Source: Bacillus sp. FJAT-44742
Lineage (GTDB): Bacteria; Bacillota; Bacilli; Bacillales; Marinococcaceae
Direction of reading: 5' to 3'
DNA: 64,000 bases
Assembly: GCF_002797315.1 (NCBI RefSeq)
Contig: NZ_KZ454936.1
Location: forward strand, 2,117,645 to 2,181,644
Notes under the pieces: generated by a model
The model's database searches: none
What the model was told of the DNA's origin: nothing
The model's input: the letters and a program-made list of their open reading frames with translations, nothing else
Position numbers and translations under genes: made by a program
In this document: in pieces, positions 25,333-37,570 of the stretch
Numbering within the stretch: the first letter of the stretch is position 1
Layout: the number at the start of each line of letters is the position of its first letter

Positions 25333-26604
25333 TTACGATCTTTGAGCTGGTAGTGCGGACTCATAATCGTACAGTACGCCGTGTGTAATAAGTTGAAACG
25401 TCACTTTCAGGAACTTATTTATACACGCCACAACCGCGACCTTATGAGGCTTACTCTGAGGTTGCTTTTTTAATCTCTGATAATAATCCACTATGTGATT
25501 TGGCTTTCCTTTTGCCATAAGCATCGAACAAATCATAAAAAATAAAATCTTCCGCAACTTCTTATTCCCTCTTTGTATTTATACGATCACGATATTGCAT
25601 ATTTCCAGATTGATAATGCATGATATCAATTCCAGCGAAGACGTTCAGTTGGTTGGCATTTTTAAAACGGCGAATATCGCCGAGTTCGCCAATCAGTCGA
25701 CACGCTGTGGAATCTCCGATTCCTGGAAATGAACGCAAGACCTTATATTCTTTTCGTTCCTCTGACATAGCCGTCATTTGTTTGACGAGTTTGTCCTTTT
25801 TTTCCACCAAATCCGCCATACGTCGAGCATAATCCCTCACTTGATCACAACGAATGTCCGAAGGATCAATAGCTGGATATGAGTTTTCCGCCACTTCCAA
25901 TAATACGGTGGCCTTCTTCTCTGCACGCTCTAAAGATAAATTCTTTCGGGTATTCTGTTTCAACGATTTTTAATGATCGTTTTCGAATGTGCTAGTAAAA
26001 GTGCCGGATGAGGATAGAGCTGTACGAGATTTAAAAATAAAGCGGAACGTGGTGTAATCATCTGTTCCAATTCCGGAAACGATAGATGTAAAATCGCATG
26101 CATTCGACTGCGTAAAAAGATCATCTCTTCATCAATTTCATCATAATAACGTGTAATCGCACGCTTTTGTTCATAATAGTCATCCTGTTGATATGTCGCT
26201 GCACGCTGCATAGTAAAGTTGGTTTTTGCAAGTTCATGGGCATCGCTGACATCCGTCTTATGACGACGCATCTTTGCCATTTGCATATTCGCTTCAAATG
26301 GATTCATACGGCAGTATGAATGACCTTTCGTTGCCAGGAATTTTTCCAGTGATTTTGAGTAAATACCAGTTGCTTCAAACACAATGTCGGGGGCTTGTTT
26401 ATCCAAAGCAGTCATTTCTACAATACTTTGATGAAGCCGTTCAAAGTCGATACGCGTGTGAGTTAATTCTCCTGCACCTTCACATTGTTTATACCTGTCA
26501 TAAATAGCAAATGTACTTTTCCCTTTACTGATATCAAGTGCAATAACATGCTTCAAATGAATCGTCTCCTTTTTAACCAATTTAACCAATATAGAAGTCT
26601 CCAC
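25333..26604 (-). pseudogene. IS110-family transposase broken by two frameshifts
   Basis: Three consecutive minus-strand frames together make one IS110 transposase of about 420 residues. 25960-26604 holds the N-terminal DEDD domain (ALDISKGKSTFAIYD, VFEATGIYSKSLE, KTDVSDAHELAK). 25562-25963 holds the Transposase_20 part (FPGIGDSTACRLIGELGDI, LNVFAGID). 25333-25557 is the C-terminus (LRKILFFMICSM). Junction 1 needs one extra base before TGAAACAG; junction 2, near 25570-25580, needs a small indel to join the last two frames. The element should be inactive unless these are sequencing errors. Confidence 0.88.
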
Positions 26605-26900
26605 AGGGCCTTATTGATTCCATTTTCTTATACACGATCTCTTGGACCCAACATACTAAACTGATTCAAATAAGGGTGTGAAGGTGGCCGGTTTTTGATA
26701 CGGACTCTTATCGTGGTCCCAGAGGCTGGTCGGCCTTTCTTCACTTCTACTATAAAAAAATAGAAGCACAGACCATGGCCTTGGTCTGCGCTACTAATGT
26801 TAGTATGTTTTTTTAAATTCTTGATATCTTTAGGACACTTACATACGTCCCAATTACTCATACAATTCCCACTAGACTCGATATCTTGTTATTAGAAAAG
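26605..26900 (-). mobile_element. Non-coding upstream end of the IS110 element, possible bridge-RNA region
   Basis: About 300 bases upstream of the transposase contain no supported gene. A hairpin CAGACCA/TGGTCTG occurs around 26770-26790, along with other short inverted segments. IS110-group elements encode their bridge RNA in exactly this left-end position. The outer boundary cannot be fixed because IS110 makes no terminal repeats or consistent duplications. Confidence 0.4.
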
Positions 26901-26963
26901 CCACTCAGCTCTTTTCACTCTTCATACGACCGTAAGATAACCTCTTTGGCTGCCCTGTCTGAA

Positions 26964-27257
26964 TTACTTGGGCTGAAGTCTAGTGGACGGCAGGGTTTCC
27001 TTTAAATACGCAGCTACTTCTACTGCTGCCTTCCTGCTTGATAGTTGAAAAGCGAGCTGTATATTGCCTGAGCTCAAAAGATCTTCATCACCAAGCAATG
27101 TGGAACGCCCCGTTTGCATACAAACGACGAGAGGCTTTCCAAAAAACATATTTGTGTAGATAACTCCAAAATCATAACGTCCTTCTGACGTGGCCAGCCC
27201 CACATAAGTGACATTAGCTTGTTCTTCTTCCTCATACAAATATTTTGGAAATTTCAT
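26964..27257 (-). CDS. DUF3055 family protein
   Basis: This 97-residue soluble protein contains RYDFGVIYTNMFFGKPLVVC and MQTGRSTLLGDEDL, which I recognise as the DUF3055 core found throughout Bacillales. No function is known. An AAGGAGGG site precedes the ATG. It is monocistronic beside the mobile-element debris. Confidence 0.82.
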   Translation of the reverse strand: MKFPKYLYEEEEQANVTYVGLATSEGRYDFGVIYTNMFFGKPLVVCMQTGRSTLLGDEDLLSSGNIQLAFQLSSRKAAVEVAAYLKETLPSTRLQPK

Positions 27258-27372
27258 ATAGACCCCTCCTTGAATGTATAAATTTTCTTTATTATAAGAA
27301 GAAACTGAAACCGTAACTACAAGTTTGTCACTTTATATACCACCTTTTGTTTATTTTCTTCATAAATAAAAT

Positions 27373-27399
27373 AAAACAGAGCAGACCTGCTCTGTTTTT
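27373..27399 (-). terminator. Terminator after the GAF-like gene
   Basis: Arms AACAGAGCAG and CTGCTCTGTT with a 2-base loop, followed by TTTATTTTATT on the minus strand. Confidence 0.85.
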
Positions 27400-27406
27400 G
27401 TAGCGC

Positions 27407-27859
27407 TCAGGAAGCGTTTCGTCCTTGAAAACGAGGTACCTTGGATGACAAAAATCTGCTGACCTCTTCCATGAACAGTAAGTCTTCTTCTTCTATCCTG
27501 TATTTTCCATGGGGGACTCCAACGATAAAGATACCAAGAAGCTGACAGCCTTTATAAAAGGGTGATAATAAGTAATGCTTATCAATCTCATAATAAACGG
27601 TAATGGATCCCCTGATAGCACAAAGGCTTAATGGTTTGTGGCCAAAAGGAACAGAAGCTGGCATATGCCACGCTTTACCGCTGCAATTCTTCACAAACTC
27701 ATTCCAATGATTCTCATATATTGCACAGCAGAAATCCTCAGGCAAGCTGTCAAAGTTGTAAACAATACGGCTGAAAAAATCATCCAGAGATTCAGCATAA
27801 TCAAAGGAAAGACCGATTTCCATCCTTAATTCATCTAATATTTCAGGCTTGTTCATCAT
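27407..27859 (-). CDS. GAF-like domain protein
   Basis: This 150-residue protein looks like a lone GAF domain: helix, then strands around SLCAIRGSITVYYEIDKHYLLSPFYKGCQLLGIFIVGV and a closing helix with LLFMEEVSRFLSSK (quoted in part). There is no output domain. GGAGGGG precedes the two ATGs at 27859/27856. Such stand-alone GAF proteins bind small ligands or act as free-methionine sulfoxide reductases; the typical fRMsr cysteines are not obvious, so I do not assign that activity. Confidence 0.6.
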   Translation of the reverse strand: MMNKPEILDELRMEIGLSFDYAESLDDFFSRIVYNFDSLPEDFCCAIYENHWNEFVKNCSGKAWHMPASVPFGHKPLSLCAIRGSITVYYEIDKHYLLSPFYKGCQLLGIFIVGVPHGKYRIEEEDLLFMEEVSRFLSSKVPRFQGRNAS

Positions 27860-28035
27860 TCCCCTCCCCCCGCTTACGTTAGCTTATATCTATGCTTCTC
27901 CTTAATTTCTACCGATAGAATAGCACAAATGAAAACCCTTGAGGAGGGAAATTTTCACTTTCGTCAATACTATAAAAAAGTTCTTTTTATTCGACGTTCT
28001 TTGATATATTTTTCTACCAGCTATATGCATTTACG

Positions 28036-28090
28036 CTAAAAAAGGAACTGCCTCATTACTTCATTCTTTAGAAGGCAATCCTTTTTTCAC
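28036..28090 (-). terminator. Terminator after the polysaccharide deacetylase
   Basis: Minus-strand arms AAGGATTGCCT and AGGCAGTTCCTT enclose about 19 bases and are followed by TTTTTT. It lies downstream of the deacetylase stop at 28122. Confidence 0.6.
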
Positions 28091-28121
28091 AATCACTCTG
28101 GAACTATCACGCTTGTTTTCA

Positions 28122-28994
28122 TTACTCTTTAATTTGGTCAGGATGGACAAAACCATAGCCTTTGTCTTCAAGGCCAAGAACAATATCCTCTAACGCCTCC
28201 ATTGTCCACTCTCTGTCATGCATCAACAGGTTTGCCCCATCTCTTAACAGTTCGGTTTCTACCATTATTTCTGCTAAAGGTTCTGGTTCTGTATAATCAG
28301 CTTCCCAATCATAACCATAGGTCCAGTTCATAAGAATCATATTCTCTTCTTCCACTACTTCGCTGGCATGGTCTGTATTCACACCATGAGGAGCACGAAA
28401 GTACTCTGGCCTTTCTCCAATGATATCTTCAATGAGATCGTTTAAACCCACGATTTCCTCTTTCTGTTCTTCTTCACTCACATCGTCAAGTTTTTGATGA
28501 TTCATTGTATGATTGCCAATGGCAAAGCCCATATCGTAGATAGCTTCCAACTGTTCCTCTCCTTCTTCGCTTTGAAGAAAGTGGCCATTTACAAAAAAGA
28601 TAGCAGGAGCATCAAGTTCATAGAGGATCTCAGCCATTTCCACCCCATGATTATCTGGAGCATCGTCTATTGTTAGTAGTACGACTTGTTCATCTGCATC
28701 ATTCACAGGTTCAAGAGACCAGTCATTTTTGTTTACTGTATAGCTTCCTTCATGCTCAGCAGCAGCCTCTGCATCCCCCTGCTCCTCTTCTTCTTCGTCC
28801 AGGGCATCACTTCCCGGATCTTCATCCACATCCCCGCCTTCTTCCGTATCCTCAATATCAGCCGTCTCATCATCCGTTTCCTCGATATTGTTTTCTTCCG
28901 GCAATTCTTCGTCAACTTCCTCCACATCGGTTTCAGTCTCAGTACATGCCGTAACTGTTAACGCTAAAGCAAATATTCCTATGTATTTTTTCAA
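28122..28994 (-). CDS. Lipoprotein polysaccharide deacetylase
   Basis: This 290-residue protein has a lipoprotein signal (LTVTAC, cysteine 17), then a very acidic linker of about 65 residues rich in Glu and Asp, then a NodB domain. Motif 1 is LTIDDAPD, motif 2 GNHTMNH, motif 3 FRAPHG and the late motif LLMHD. These hold the catalytic Asp, metal-binding His pair and Arg, so the enzyme should be an active membrane-anchored de-N-acetylase of peptidoglycan or another glycan. The acidic linker fits a salt-adapted surface protein. Confidence 0.9.
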   Translation of the reverse strand: MKKYIGIFALALTVTACTETETDVEEVDEELPEENNIEETDDETADIEDTEEGGDVDEDPGSDALDEEEEEQGDAEAAAEHEGSYTVNKNDWSLEPVNDADEQVVLLTIDDAPDNHGVEMAEILYELDAPAIFFVNGHFLQSEEGEEQLEAIYDMGFAIGNHTMNHQKLDDVSEEEQKEEIVGLNDLIEDIIGERPEYFRAPHGVNTDHASEVVEEENMILMNWTYGYDWEADYTEPEPLAEIMVETELLRDGANLLMHDREWTMEALEDIVLGLEDKGYGFVHPDQIKE

Positions 28995-29181
28995 GTAATT
29001 CCCCTCCAGAACCGATTTATGATATGTCCTAAGTTTACCAAAATTTGTGGAAATTGTGGGAAGAGATACCTTCTTTTTATGACATGAAATTCATTAATAT
29101 AACAAAGACTAAAGGAAATGTTTATTTCCAGCAATGGAAGGGTATGGCTCTGATAGTCAAAAAGTAGGAGCCTTATTACTG

Positions 29182-29209
29182 TTGCATACAGTTTTGTTCA
29201 TGTTATAAT
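29182..29209 (+). promoter_or_regulatory. Sigma-A promoter of the BCCT transporter
   Basis: TTGCAT, a 16-base spacer and TATAAT (29204-29209) give a good promoter. The ATG at 29384 implies a leader of about 165 bases. I see no known riboswitch in it. The other part of 28995-29383 is AT-rich and without a gene. Confidence 0.65.
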
Positions 29210-29383
29210 GTGTACCGGCGCTTATGTGCGGTAAGGTTTTTTAAAGATTTCCAATTTAATTTCACTTATCATGTTCCATGGAAAAAAGGATGCTTTCTAG
29301 GTCTTGAGTAATAGAAATTATTTCCATATTTAACACTAGATGTATCCCTCTAAATTTGACTTGAAAGGTGGTTTTTCTTTTTT

Positions 29384-31075
29384 ATGAAGAAGCTGACACC
29401 CGTGTTTCTTATTTCCCTGGTGATTGCTCTCGCATTTATACTCTGGGGAGTCATTGCACCTGATAACGTAGAAATGGTCACTGGGGAAATCCAAGGATTT
29501 ATTTCTACACAGTTAGGCTGGTTTTACTTACTGGCGGCCTCAGGCTTTTTGCTTTTTGCCCTGTTTCTTATCGTCAGTCCTTACGGCAAAATTAAACTAG
29601 GTAAGCCCGATGAGGAACCAGAGTACAATTACTTAACTTGGTTTTCTTTTTTATTTACAGCAGGTATGGGGATTGGACTTGTATTCTGGGGAGTGGCAGA
29701 GCCTCTTTACCACTTTTATGGACCCCCTAATCAAGAGCCGGAATCAAATGAAGCAGCCGCTGCCGCCTTACGATATTCATTTTTCCACTGGGGGCTTCAC
29801 CCGTGGGCAATTTATACTGTGGTAGCATTGGCACTTGCATACTTTAAGTTCCGTCATGATGCTCCTGGGGTATTGAGCGCAGCGTTTAAACCTTTATTAG
29901 GAGATCGCATTAACGGCGGTATCGGTACAACAATCAATGTGATTGTGGTATTTGCCACGATCTTTGGTGTTGCTACTTCCCTTGGGTTTGGTGCAGCTCA
30001 AATGACAGCAGGGCTTGCCCACTTATTCGAACCTATTGTTAATGACACGTTTACTCAATTAATGGTGATCTTAGGTGTTACAGTGCTTTACATGGCTTCT
30101 TCCATGACAGGCATCAACAAAGGGATCCGAATCCTTAGTAAGACGAATATTTTTCTTGCGATAGGCTTAATGCTCTTCCTCCTCATTGTAGGGCCGACTG
30201 TGTTTATCATGAATGTCTTTACACAAACGCTTGGAAGCTATATTCAAAACTTGCCAAGTATGAGCTTTAGCTTAAATACATTCACTGGTGATTCGGCCTG
30301 GGTAGAAGATTGGACAGTCTTCTACTGGGCATGGTGGATTGCATGGTCGCCTTTTGTAGGTACATTTATTGCCCGTGTCTCCAGAGGCAGGACCATCCGT
30401 GAGTTTGTTGTAGGTGTACTTGCTGTTCCTACGCTATTTGGCGGCTTATGGTTCTCTGTTTTTGGAGGAACGGCTATTGATCTGGACATTAACCAAAACG
30501 GACTTATTTATGACATTATGGGCGAACAAGGAATGGAAGTCGCCTTGTTCTCTGTATTGGAGCAATTCCCGTTAGGAACGGCTATGTCTGTACTTGCTGT
30601 GCTGCTCATTATGTCGTTCTTTATCACATCTGCAGACTCTGCTACATTTGTACTCGGCATGCAGACAACAAACGGCAGCATGAACCCTCCTATATCTGTT
30701 AAAGCTGTATGGGGTATTATTCAATCCTCTGCTGCTGCCGTGCTGCTTTTATCAGGTGGATTGGCAGGCCTGGAGACTGCACTAATTATAGCGGCCCTGC
30801 CCTTTACCATCATTATGATCTTTATGGTTATATCGATGCTGAAAGCTTTGAAAGCTGAAAAAGCCGCTCTTCAACAACAAGCAGCTGAAGGAGATCGGAC
30901 GCCTAGGCTTAAAGAAGAGCGCAAAAAGTTCAGGGAAGAAAAAGAACGCCTGCTCCGTGATATTGAGGAAATGAAAAAAGAAAGAGTAGAAATGAGAAAA
31001 GAAAGAGAAGAATTTAAAAAAGAACGAAACGCTTATAAAAGAGAAAGAGAAAGAGACAAAGACAAAGATAAATAA
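29384..31075 (+). CDS. BCCT-family glycine betaine/choline transporter
   Basis: This 563-residue transporter has 12 predicted membrane segments and the BCCT signature (FYWAWWIAWSPFVGTFIAR, with GRTIREF following), plus GMGIGLVFWGVAEPLYHF. It imports compatible solutes such as glycine betaine with sodium, matching OpuD/BetL/BetM. After residue 500 comes an unusually long, strongly charged coiled coil of Lys/Arg/Glu repeats ending in RERERDKDKDK. AAAGGTGG precedes the ATG. Its own promoter and terminator make it monocistronic. Confidence 0.93.
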   Translation: MKKLTPVFLISLVIALAFILWGVIAPDNVEMVTGEIQGFISTQLGWFYLLAASGFLLFALFLIVSPYGKIKLGKPDEEPEYNYLTWFSFLFTAGMGIGLVFWGVAEPLYHFYGPPNQEPESNEAAAAALRYSFFHWGLHPWAIYTVVALALAYFKFRHDAPGVLSAAFKPLLGDRINGGIGTTINVIVVFATIFGVATSLGFGAAQMTAGLAHLFEPIVNDTFTQLMVILGVTVLYMASSMTGINKGIRILSKTNIFLAIGLMLFLLIVGPTVFIMNVFTQTLGSYIQNLPSMSFSLNTFTGDSAWVEDWTVFYWAWWIAWSPFVGTFIARVSRGRTIREFVVGVLAVPTLFGGLWFSVFGGTAIDLDINQNGLIYDIMGEQGMEVALFSVLEQFPLGTAMSVLAVLLIMSFFITSADSATFVLGMQTTNGSMNPPISVKAVWGIIQSSAAAVLLLSGGLAGLETALIIAALPFTIIMIFMVISMLKALKAEKAALQQQAAEGDRTPRLKEERKKFREEKERLLRDIEEMKKERVEMRKEREEFKKERNAYKRERERDKDKDK

Positions 31076-31076
31076 G

Positions 31077-31112
31077 AAAAGCCCCCTATCACCGAAAGTG
31101 ATGGGGGCTTTT
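31077..31112 (+). terminator. Terminator after the BCCT transporter
   Basis: Arms AAAAGCCCCC and GGGGGCTTTT extended by ATCAC/GTGAT with loop CGAAA, two bases after the stop. Confidence 0.92.
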
Positions 31113-31272
31113 GACATTCTAATCCTATACGTGAGAAAAACCTCGTAACATGTAACATGAGAGACCTTAATATTTCTTTTTGATTACAAGTTATGGTTTC
31201 GCGTTTTAATCAACCAGCTTCTGGTAATACAATAATAGAAATAAGGCATTGTTACTAATGGGGGTGGAGAGA

Positions 31273-31662
31273 TTGAGGGTCTTATGCCGTTTTTTCATTA
31301 TTGTTATATTGTTAGGATTATCCGCATGCGTATCTTTTTCTGAAGCCGAGACCTCTCCCCCCTATTCATTAAATGAAAATGAAAAAATCACGCTTTTCTT
31401 TTCCGACGAGAACAACCTTGAAAAAGAATCTCCCTACTACGATGCCTTACTTACCTTACAAAATAACTTTGATGACCAGAAAGTTATTATTATAAATTCC
31501 TCTGAAGAAAAGCTAGTTAACTCTTTTGATATACAAGAGTTTCCTACTCTGTTAATAATAAAAGGTGAAGAAGTAAAAGGAAGCCTTTCTGGATTTCAAA
31601 ATTATGAAAAGATTGAAGCCTTCCTTCAGGAAATCATTTTACCATCTAATGAAAGATTCTAG
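31273..31662 (+). CDS. slp: Small lipoprotein with thioredoxin-like fold (Slp-like)
   Basis: From TTG at 31273 (GGGGGTGG 5 bases upstream) the protein of about 129 residues has a short signal ending in the lipobox LSAC, then a thioredoxin-like domain (ITLFFSDENN, EFPTLLIIKGEEV) without a CxxC motif. A longer TTG start at 31249 exists but lacks a ribosome site. In Bacillus subtilis slp, a peptidoglycan-associated lipoprotein gene, lies next to pdhD; here it lies beside pdhD but on the opposite strand, which lowers certainty. Confidence 0.6.
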   Translation: MRVLCRFFIIVILLGLSACVSFSEAETSPPYSLNENEKITLFFSDENNLEKESPYYDALLTLQNNFDDQKVIIINSSEEKLVNSFDIQEFPTLLIIKGEEVKGSLSGFQNYEKIEAFLQEIILPSNERF

Positions 31663-31789
31663 AATAAGCTGGAGACTCATCTAAGTAAATAAGGCTCCAA
31701 TTATCTTCTGAAACTGAACGGATGTCGCACTTGTGCCTTTAGATGCATGCAAGTGTATTTTTAACAAGCAACTACTAAATACTAGAAAC

Positions 31790-31822
31790 AAAAAAAGGCT
31801 CTCACCGGATGGTGAGGGCCCT
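31790..31822 (-). terminator. Terminator of the pdh operon
   Basis: Minus-strand arms GGCCCTCACC and GGTGAGAGCC with loop ATCC are followed by TTTTTTT, about 40 bases after the pdhD stop. Confidence 0.9.
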
Positions 31823-31860
31823 TCTTATTAGCTGGTTTTTGTCCCAGCCTTCGCGTACTA

Positions 31861-33273
31861 TTACTTAATGTGGATTGGTGTTCCAAGAGCTACTTCAGCT
31901 GTTTCCATAGTAATCTCACCAAGAGTAGGGTGAGCATGAATGGTCATAGCCAAGTCTTCAGCAGTCATACCTGCTTCAATGGCAAGACCAGCTTCAGCAA
32001 TCATATCAGATGCATTTTGACCTGCAATTTGAGCTCCAATGACCAGCCCGTCTTCCTTACGAGTAACAAGCTTTAAGAAACCATCTGTTTCATTAAGTGA
32101 GAGGGCACGACCATTTGCCTGGAATGGGAATTTAGAAGCTACTGCGTCGTAACCAGCTTCCTTTGCCTCCGCTTCTGTATAACCAACACTTGCAAGCTCT
32201 GGCTCTGCGAACACAACCATCGGAATTCCAAGATAATCGATTTCAGACGCTTCACCAGAAATGGCTTCAGCAGCGATTTTCCCTTCGTAAGATGCTTTAT
32301 GAGCAAGTGGAGGACCAGCAATAACATCACCGATTGCATAGATGTTAGAAGAGCTGGTACGGCACTGCTTATCTACTTTAATCAAGCCTTTTTCGTCCAG
32401 CTCGACTCCGATTTGCTCTAATCCAAGCTCATCAGAATTTGGACGGCGTCCTACCGCTACAAGAACATAGTCTGCCTCAAACGTCTTTTCCTCACCTTTT
32501 ACTTCTGCTGTTACCTTCACGCCATCTTTTGTTTCCTCGGCAGACTTAGCAAAAGCTTGCGTTTCAAACGTAACGCCTTTTTTCTTAAGATTCCGCTGGA
32601 CAAGCTGTGCCATTTGCTTTTCAAACCCGCCTAAGATGCGCTTTTCACCTTCAAGAACCGTTACTTCGCTTCCTAGATTTGCATAAGCCCCAGCAAGCTC
32701 AATTCCGATATAGCCTCCGCCGATAACGACCAGCTTATCAGGAACTTCATTTAAATTAATAGCGCCTGTAGAGTTAATAATACGGTCGCTGAATTTAAAA
32801 TTAGGAATTTCAATTGGGCGGGAACCCGTAGCAATAATACAATTCTTAAACTTATAGGTCTGTGAGCCATAGCCATCCTCTGAAGAAACTTTTACTTGGT
32901 CACTATCAGAGAAATATGCCTCTCCTTTTACAAGGTTAACTTTGTTTCCTTTTAAAAGGCCTTCCACTCCGCCTGTAAGCTTATTAACAATCCCGCTTTT
33001 CCATTCTTGTACTTTGGAAAAATCTAAGCTTACATTTTCAGCAGTGATACCCATGTCATCGCTGCCTTTTGCATTATGGTAACGGTGGCCGGCTTCGATT
33101 AGTGCTTTTGATGGAATACATCCAACGTTTAAGCACACACCGCCAGTGCTTCCCTTTTCAACTACTGTTACCTTTTGTCCAAGCTGAGCTGCTCGGATTG
33201 CTGCTACATAGCCTCCTGGTCCGGAACCTATTATCAGCGTGTCTACTTCTTCTGCGAAATCACCTACAACCAT
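31861..33273 (-). CDS. pdhD: Dihydrolipoyl dehydrogenase, E3 of pyruvate dehydrogenase
   Basis: This 470-residue flavoprotein has the FAD motif [19 protein letters not shown], the redox-active disulfide [15 protein letters not shown], the NAD motif [19 protein letters not shown], and the C-terminal HAHPTLGE with the catalytic His-Glu. It reoxidises dihydrolipoyl groups of E2. It follows pdhC after 3 bases, the last gene of the operon. Confidence 0.98.
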   Translation of the reverse strand: MVVGDFAEEVDTLIIGSGPGGYVAAIRAAQLGQKVTVVEKGSTGGVCLNVGCIPSKALIEAGHRYHNAKGSDDMGITAENVSLDFSKVQEWKSGIVNKLTGGVEGLLKGNKVNLVKGEAYFSDSDQVKVSSEDGYGSQTYKFKNCIIATGSRPIEIPNFKFSDRIINSTGAINLNEVPDKLVVIGGGYIGIELAGAYANLGSEVTVLEGEKRILGGFEKQMAQLVQRNLKKKGVTFETQAFAKSAEETKDGVKVTAEVKGEEKTFEADYVLVAVGRRPNSDELGLEQIGVELDEKGLIKVDKQCRTSSSNIYAIGDVIAGPPLAHKASYEGKIAAEAISGEASEIDYLGIPMVVFAEPELASVGYTEAEAKEAGYDAVASKFPFQANGRALSLNETDGFLKLVTRKEDGLVIGAQIAGQNASDMIAEAGLAIEAGMTAEDLAMTIHAHPTLGEITMETAEVALGTPIHIK

Positions 33274-33276
33274 GTT

Positions 33277-34584
33277 TTACCCCTCCATTACGATTAGTTC
33301 AGGATCATTAAGTAAGCGCTTCACGTGGTTTAATGCGTTTTGCGCTGTGACGCCATCGATGAGACGGTGGTCATAACTTAATGATAAAGCAAGTACAGGT
33401 GCGATGACAACTTCTCCATCACGAACTACTGCTTTTTCTTCAATGCGGCCAATTCCAAGGATTGCTACTTCTGGGTGGTTGATAACTGGAGTAAACCATT
33501 GTCCCTGAGCAGAACCAACGTTTGAAATGGTAACAGTACCGCCTTTCATTTCTTCAGCTGAAAGTTTGCCGTCACGGGCTTTCAATGCAAGCTCATTGAT
33601 TTCTTTAGCAAGCATAAAGATGGATTTGCGGTCAGCGTCTTTTACTACTGGAACGACAAGCCCTTGTTTTGTATCAGCTGCGATACCAATATTAAAGTAG
33701 TTTTTATAAACGATTTCCTGGTTCTCATCATCAATAGAAGCATTTAGTGCAGGGAATTCACGCACGGCAGAAGTTAAAGCTTTCACTACATACGGCAGAT
33801 ACGTAAGCTTAATATCTTTTTCGGCAGCAACCGGCTTGAACTTCTTACGGTTTGCAACGAGATTTGTTACGTCTACTTCATCCATGTGCGTAACATGAGG
33901 AGCTGTCTGCTTGGAATTAACCATAGCATTTGCGATCGCTTTGCGGATACCTTTTAGTGGCACGCGCTCTTCAAGCTGCTCTGTAGCTTGTGCGGATGCG
34001 GCAGCAGGCTTCTCTTGCTTTTGCTCTTTCTGTTCTTGTTCACTGGCTGCAGCTTTTTCCTCAGTGCCGGCTGTTTCCTGTCCGCCATCAAGGAAGGACT
34101 CAACGTCTTCTTTCAGCACTCGGCCATTTTTTCCGCTGCCACTGACTTTACGGATATCTACACCTTTGTCTCTGGCAAATTTTCGCACAGATGGCATAGC
34201 GATGACACGACGATCCTCATCAACATCCGTATCTGTTTCAGCTGCTGGAGCAGCCGCTTCAGACGCTTCTTCTTTCTTTTCTTCCTTTGGTGTTTCTGTT
34301 TCAGCTTCTTGTTCGCTGCTGTCGTCCCCGGAAGGAGCATCTTCACTTCCGTCATCAATAATTAATACTGTCGTCCCCACAGTTGTGGTAACCCCTTCGT
34401 CCACTTTCACTTCTTTAACAGTGCCATCAACAGGAGAAGGAATCTCTACAACGGCTTTGTCATTCTGCACTTCACAAAGAACGTCGTCTTCCTTAATTGT
34501 ATCGCCTTCTTTTACAAACCACTTAACAATTTCACCTTCATGAATACCTTCACCGATATCCGGTAGTTTAAATTCAAATGCCAC
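33277..34584 (-). CDS. pdhC: Dihydrolipoamide acetyltransferase, E2 of pyruvate dehydrogenase
   Basis: This 435-residue E2 has one lipoyl domain with the modified lysine in [14 protein letters not shown], an acidic/alanine-rich linker, a peripheral-subunit-binding domain ([22 protein letters not shown] in part), a second Q/E/A linker and a catalytic domain ending in [12 protein letters not shown] with the active-site His. The linkers are strongly acidic. It is separated from pdhB by about 198 bases containing a terminator-like hairpin. Confidence 0.98.
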   Translation of the reverse strand: MAFEFKLPDIGEGIHEGEIVKWFVKEGDTIKEDDVLCEVQNDKAVVEIPSPVDGTVKEVKVDEGVTTTVGTTVLIIDDGSEDAPSGDDSSEQEAETETPKEEKKEEASEAAAPAAETDTDVDEDRRVIAMPSVRKFARDKGVDIRKVSGSGKNGRVLKEDVESFLDGGQETAGTEEKAAASEQEQKEQKQEKPAAASAQATEQLEERVPLKGIRKAIANAMVNSKQTAPHVTHMDEVDVTNLVANRKKFKPVAAEKDIKLTYLPYVVKALTSAVREFPALNASIDDENQEIVYKNYFNIGIAADTKQGLVVPVVKDADRKSIFMLAKEINELALKARDGKLSAEEMKGGTVTISNVGSAQGQWFTPVINHPEVAILGIGRIEEKAVVRDGEVVIAPVLALSLSYDHRLIDGVTAQNALNHVKRLLNDPELIVMEG

Positions 34585-34729
34585 AGATAGTGCCTCCTTT
34601 TTAACTAACTAAAAATGATAGAAAAATTCCTTGTAGTTTCACCTTTTACGGACAGGAAAAGTCTCTATTTTTCTTTACTATCCCTAAACAAGCTGCGTGC
34701 ATGCATTGGTAAAAAAAGAGACTGAAAAA

Positions 34730-34745
34730 GGTAATCAGGATTACC
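34730..34745 (-). terminator. Attenuator-like hairpin between pdhB and pdhC
   Basis: On the minus strand GGTAATC-CT-GATTACC is followed by TTTTTC. A second hairpin CTGACT/AGTCAG lies just upstream (34749-34770). It may lower read-through from pdhAB into pdhCD, consistent with separate pdhCD transcripts known in Bacillus. Confidence 0.7.
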
Positions 34746-34782
34746 CTGACTCCTTTTCCAGTCAGGAATCTATGAGCTTCAT

Positions 34783-35760
34783 TTAAAAGTTCATTACTTC
34801 TTTTGCTTTTTCCACTACATCTTTGTAGTGCGGCAGCCAGATATCTTCAGCTACTGCAAACGGGTACGTAGTATCAGGAGCCGTTACTCGCATAACAGGA
34901 GCCTCAAGGTGCAAAATGGCACGCTCAGTAATGTCAGCTACTACCTGTGCTGCGATACCAGCTTGTTTTTGCGCTTCTTGAACGACAATCACGCGGTTTG
35001 TTTTTTCTACAGACGCAAGAATTGTATCCAAGTCGATCGGACTGACTGTACGAAGGTCAACAACCTCCAGTTCAATCCCTTCTTCTGCAAGCTCTTCGGC
35101 AGCTTTCAAGCATGTATGGACCATTGCTCCATAAGTTACTACCGTGATGTCTTTTCCTTCACGCTTAACATCTGCTTTTCCAAGCTCAATGGTGTACTCT
35201 TCTTCAGGTACTTCTTCACGGAAAGAACGGTAAAGCTTCATATGCTCAAGATAAACAACTGGGTCGTTATCTCTAATAGAAGAAATTAAAAGGCCTTTCG
35301 CATCGTACGGAGTAGATGGAATAACCACTTTTAATCCTGGAGTCTGAGCCATAAGGCCTTCCAGGCTGTCCGCATGCATTTCAGGTGTCTTAACCCCTCC
35401 TCCAAAAGGAGAACGAACAGTGATTGGAGAGTGGTAGTTCCCTCCGGAACGGTAACGCATACGTGTCATTTGGCCTGCAATGGAATCCATTACCTCAAAT
35501 ACAAAACCAAAGAACTGAATCTCCATAACAGGACGGAATCCTGTCACACCAAGTCCGATGGCAAGTCCACCGATACCTGATTCGGCAAGTGGTGTATCAA
35601 ACACACGCTCTTCGCCAAATTCTTTTTGAAGCCCTTCTGTTGCACGGAATACTCCGCCATTTTGTCCTACGTCTTCACCGAAAACGAGCACATTCTCGTC
35701 GTTGTTCAGCTCAGTACGCATGGCATCTGTAATTGCTTGAATCATGGTCATTTGCGCCAT
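34783..35760 (-). CDS. pdhB: Pyruvate dehydrogenase E1 beta subunit
   Basis: This 325-residue protein matches Pdh[50 protein letters not shown] and [20 protein letters not shown]. It forms the alpha2-beta2 thiamine diphosphate E1 with PdhA. The start follows the pdhA stop by 3 bases. Confidence 0.98.
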   Translation of the reverse strand: MAQMTMIQAITDAMRTELNNDENVLVFGEDVGQNGGVFRATEGLQKEFGEERVFDTPLAESGIGGLAIGLGVTGFRPVMEIQFFGFVFEVMDSIAGQMTRMRYRSGGNYHSPITVRSPFGGGVKTPEMHADSLEGLMAQTPGLKVVIPSTPYDAKGLLISSIRDNDPVVYLEHMKLYRSFREEVPEEEYTIELGKADVKREGKDITVVTYGAMVHTCLKAAEELAEEGIELEVVDLRTVSPIDLDTILASVEKTNRVIVVQEAQKQAGIAAQVVADITERAILHLEAPVMRVTAPDTTYPFAVAEDIWLPHYKDVVEKAKEVMNF

Positions 35761-35763
35761 AGC

Positions 35764-37488
<1,725 letters not shown>

Positions 37489-37529
37489 AAAAAAGGTTCC
37501 AATTATCAATCTGATAATCGGAACCTTCT
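37489..37529 (-). terminator. Terminator after ykyA
   Basis: Minus-strand arms AAGGTTCC and GGAACCTT with an inner ATTATC/GATAAT extension, followed by TTTTTT. Confidence 0.88.
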
Positions 37530-37570
37530 TTATTTATAAACCGGAATGTTCCAGTAGGAATGGCGACTTT

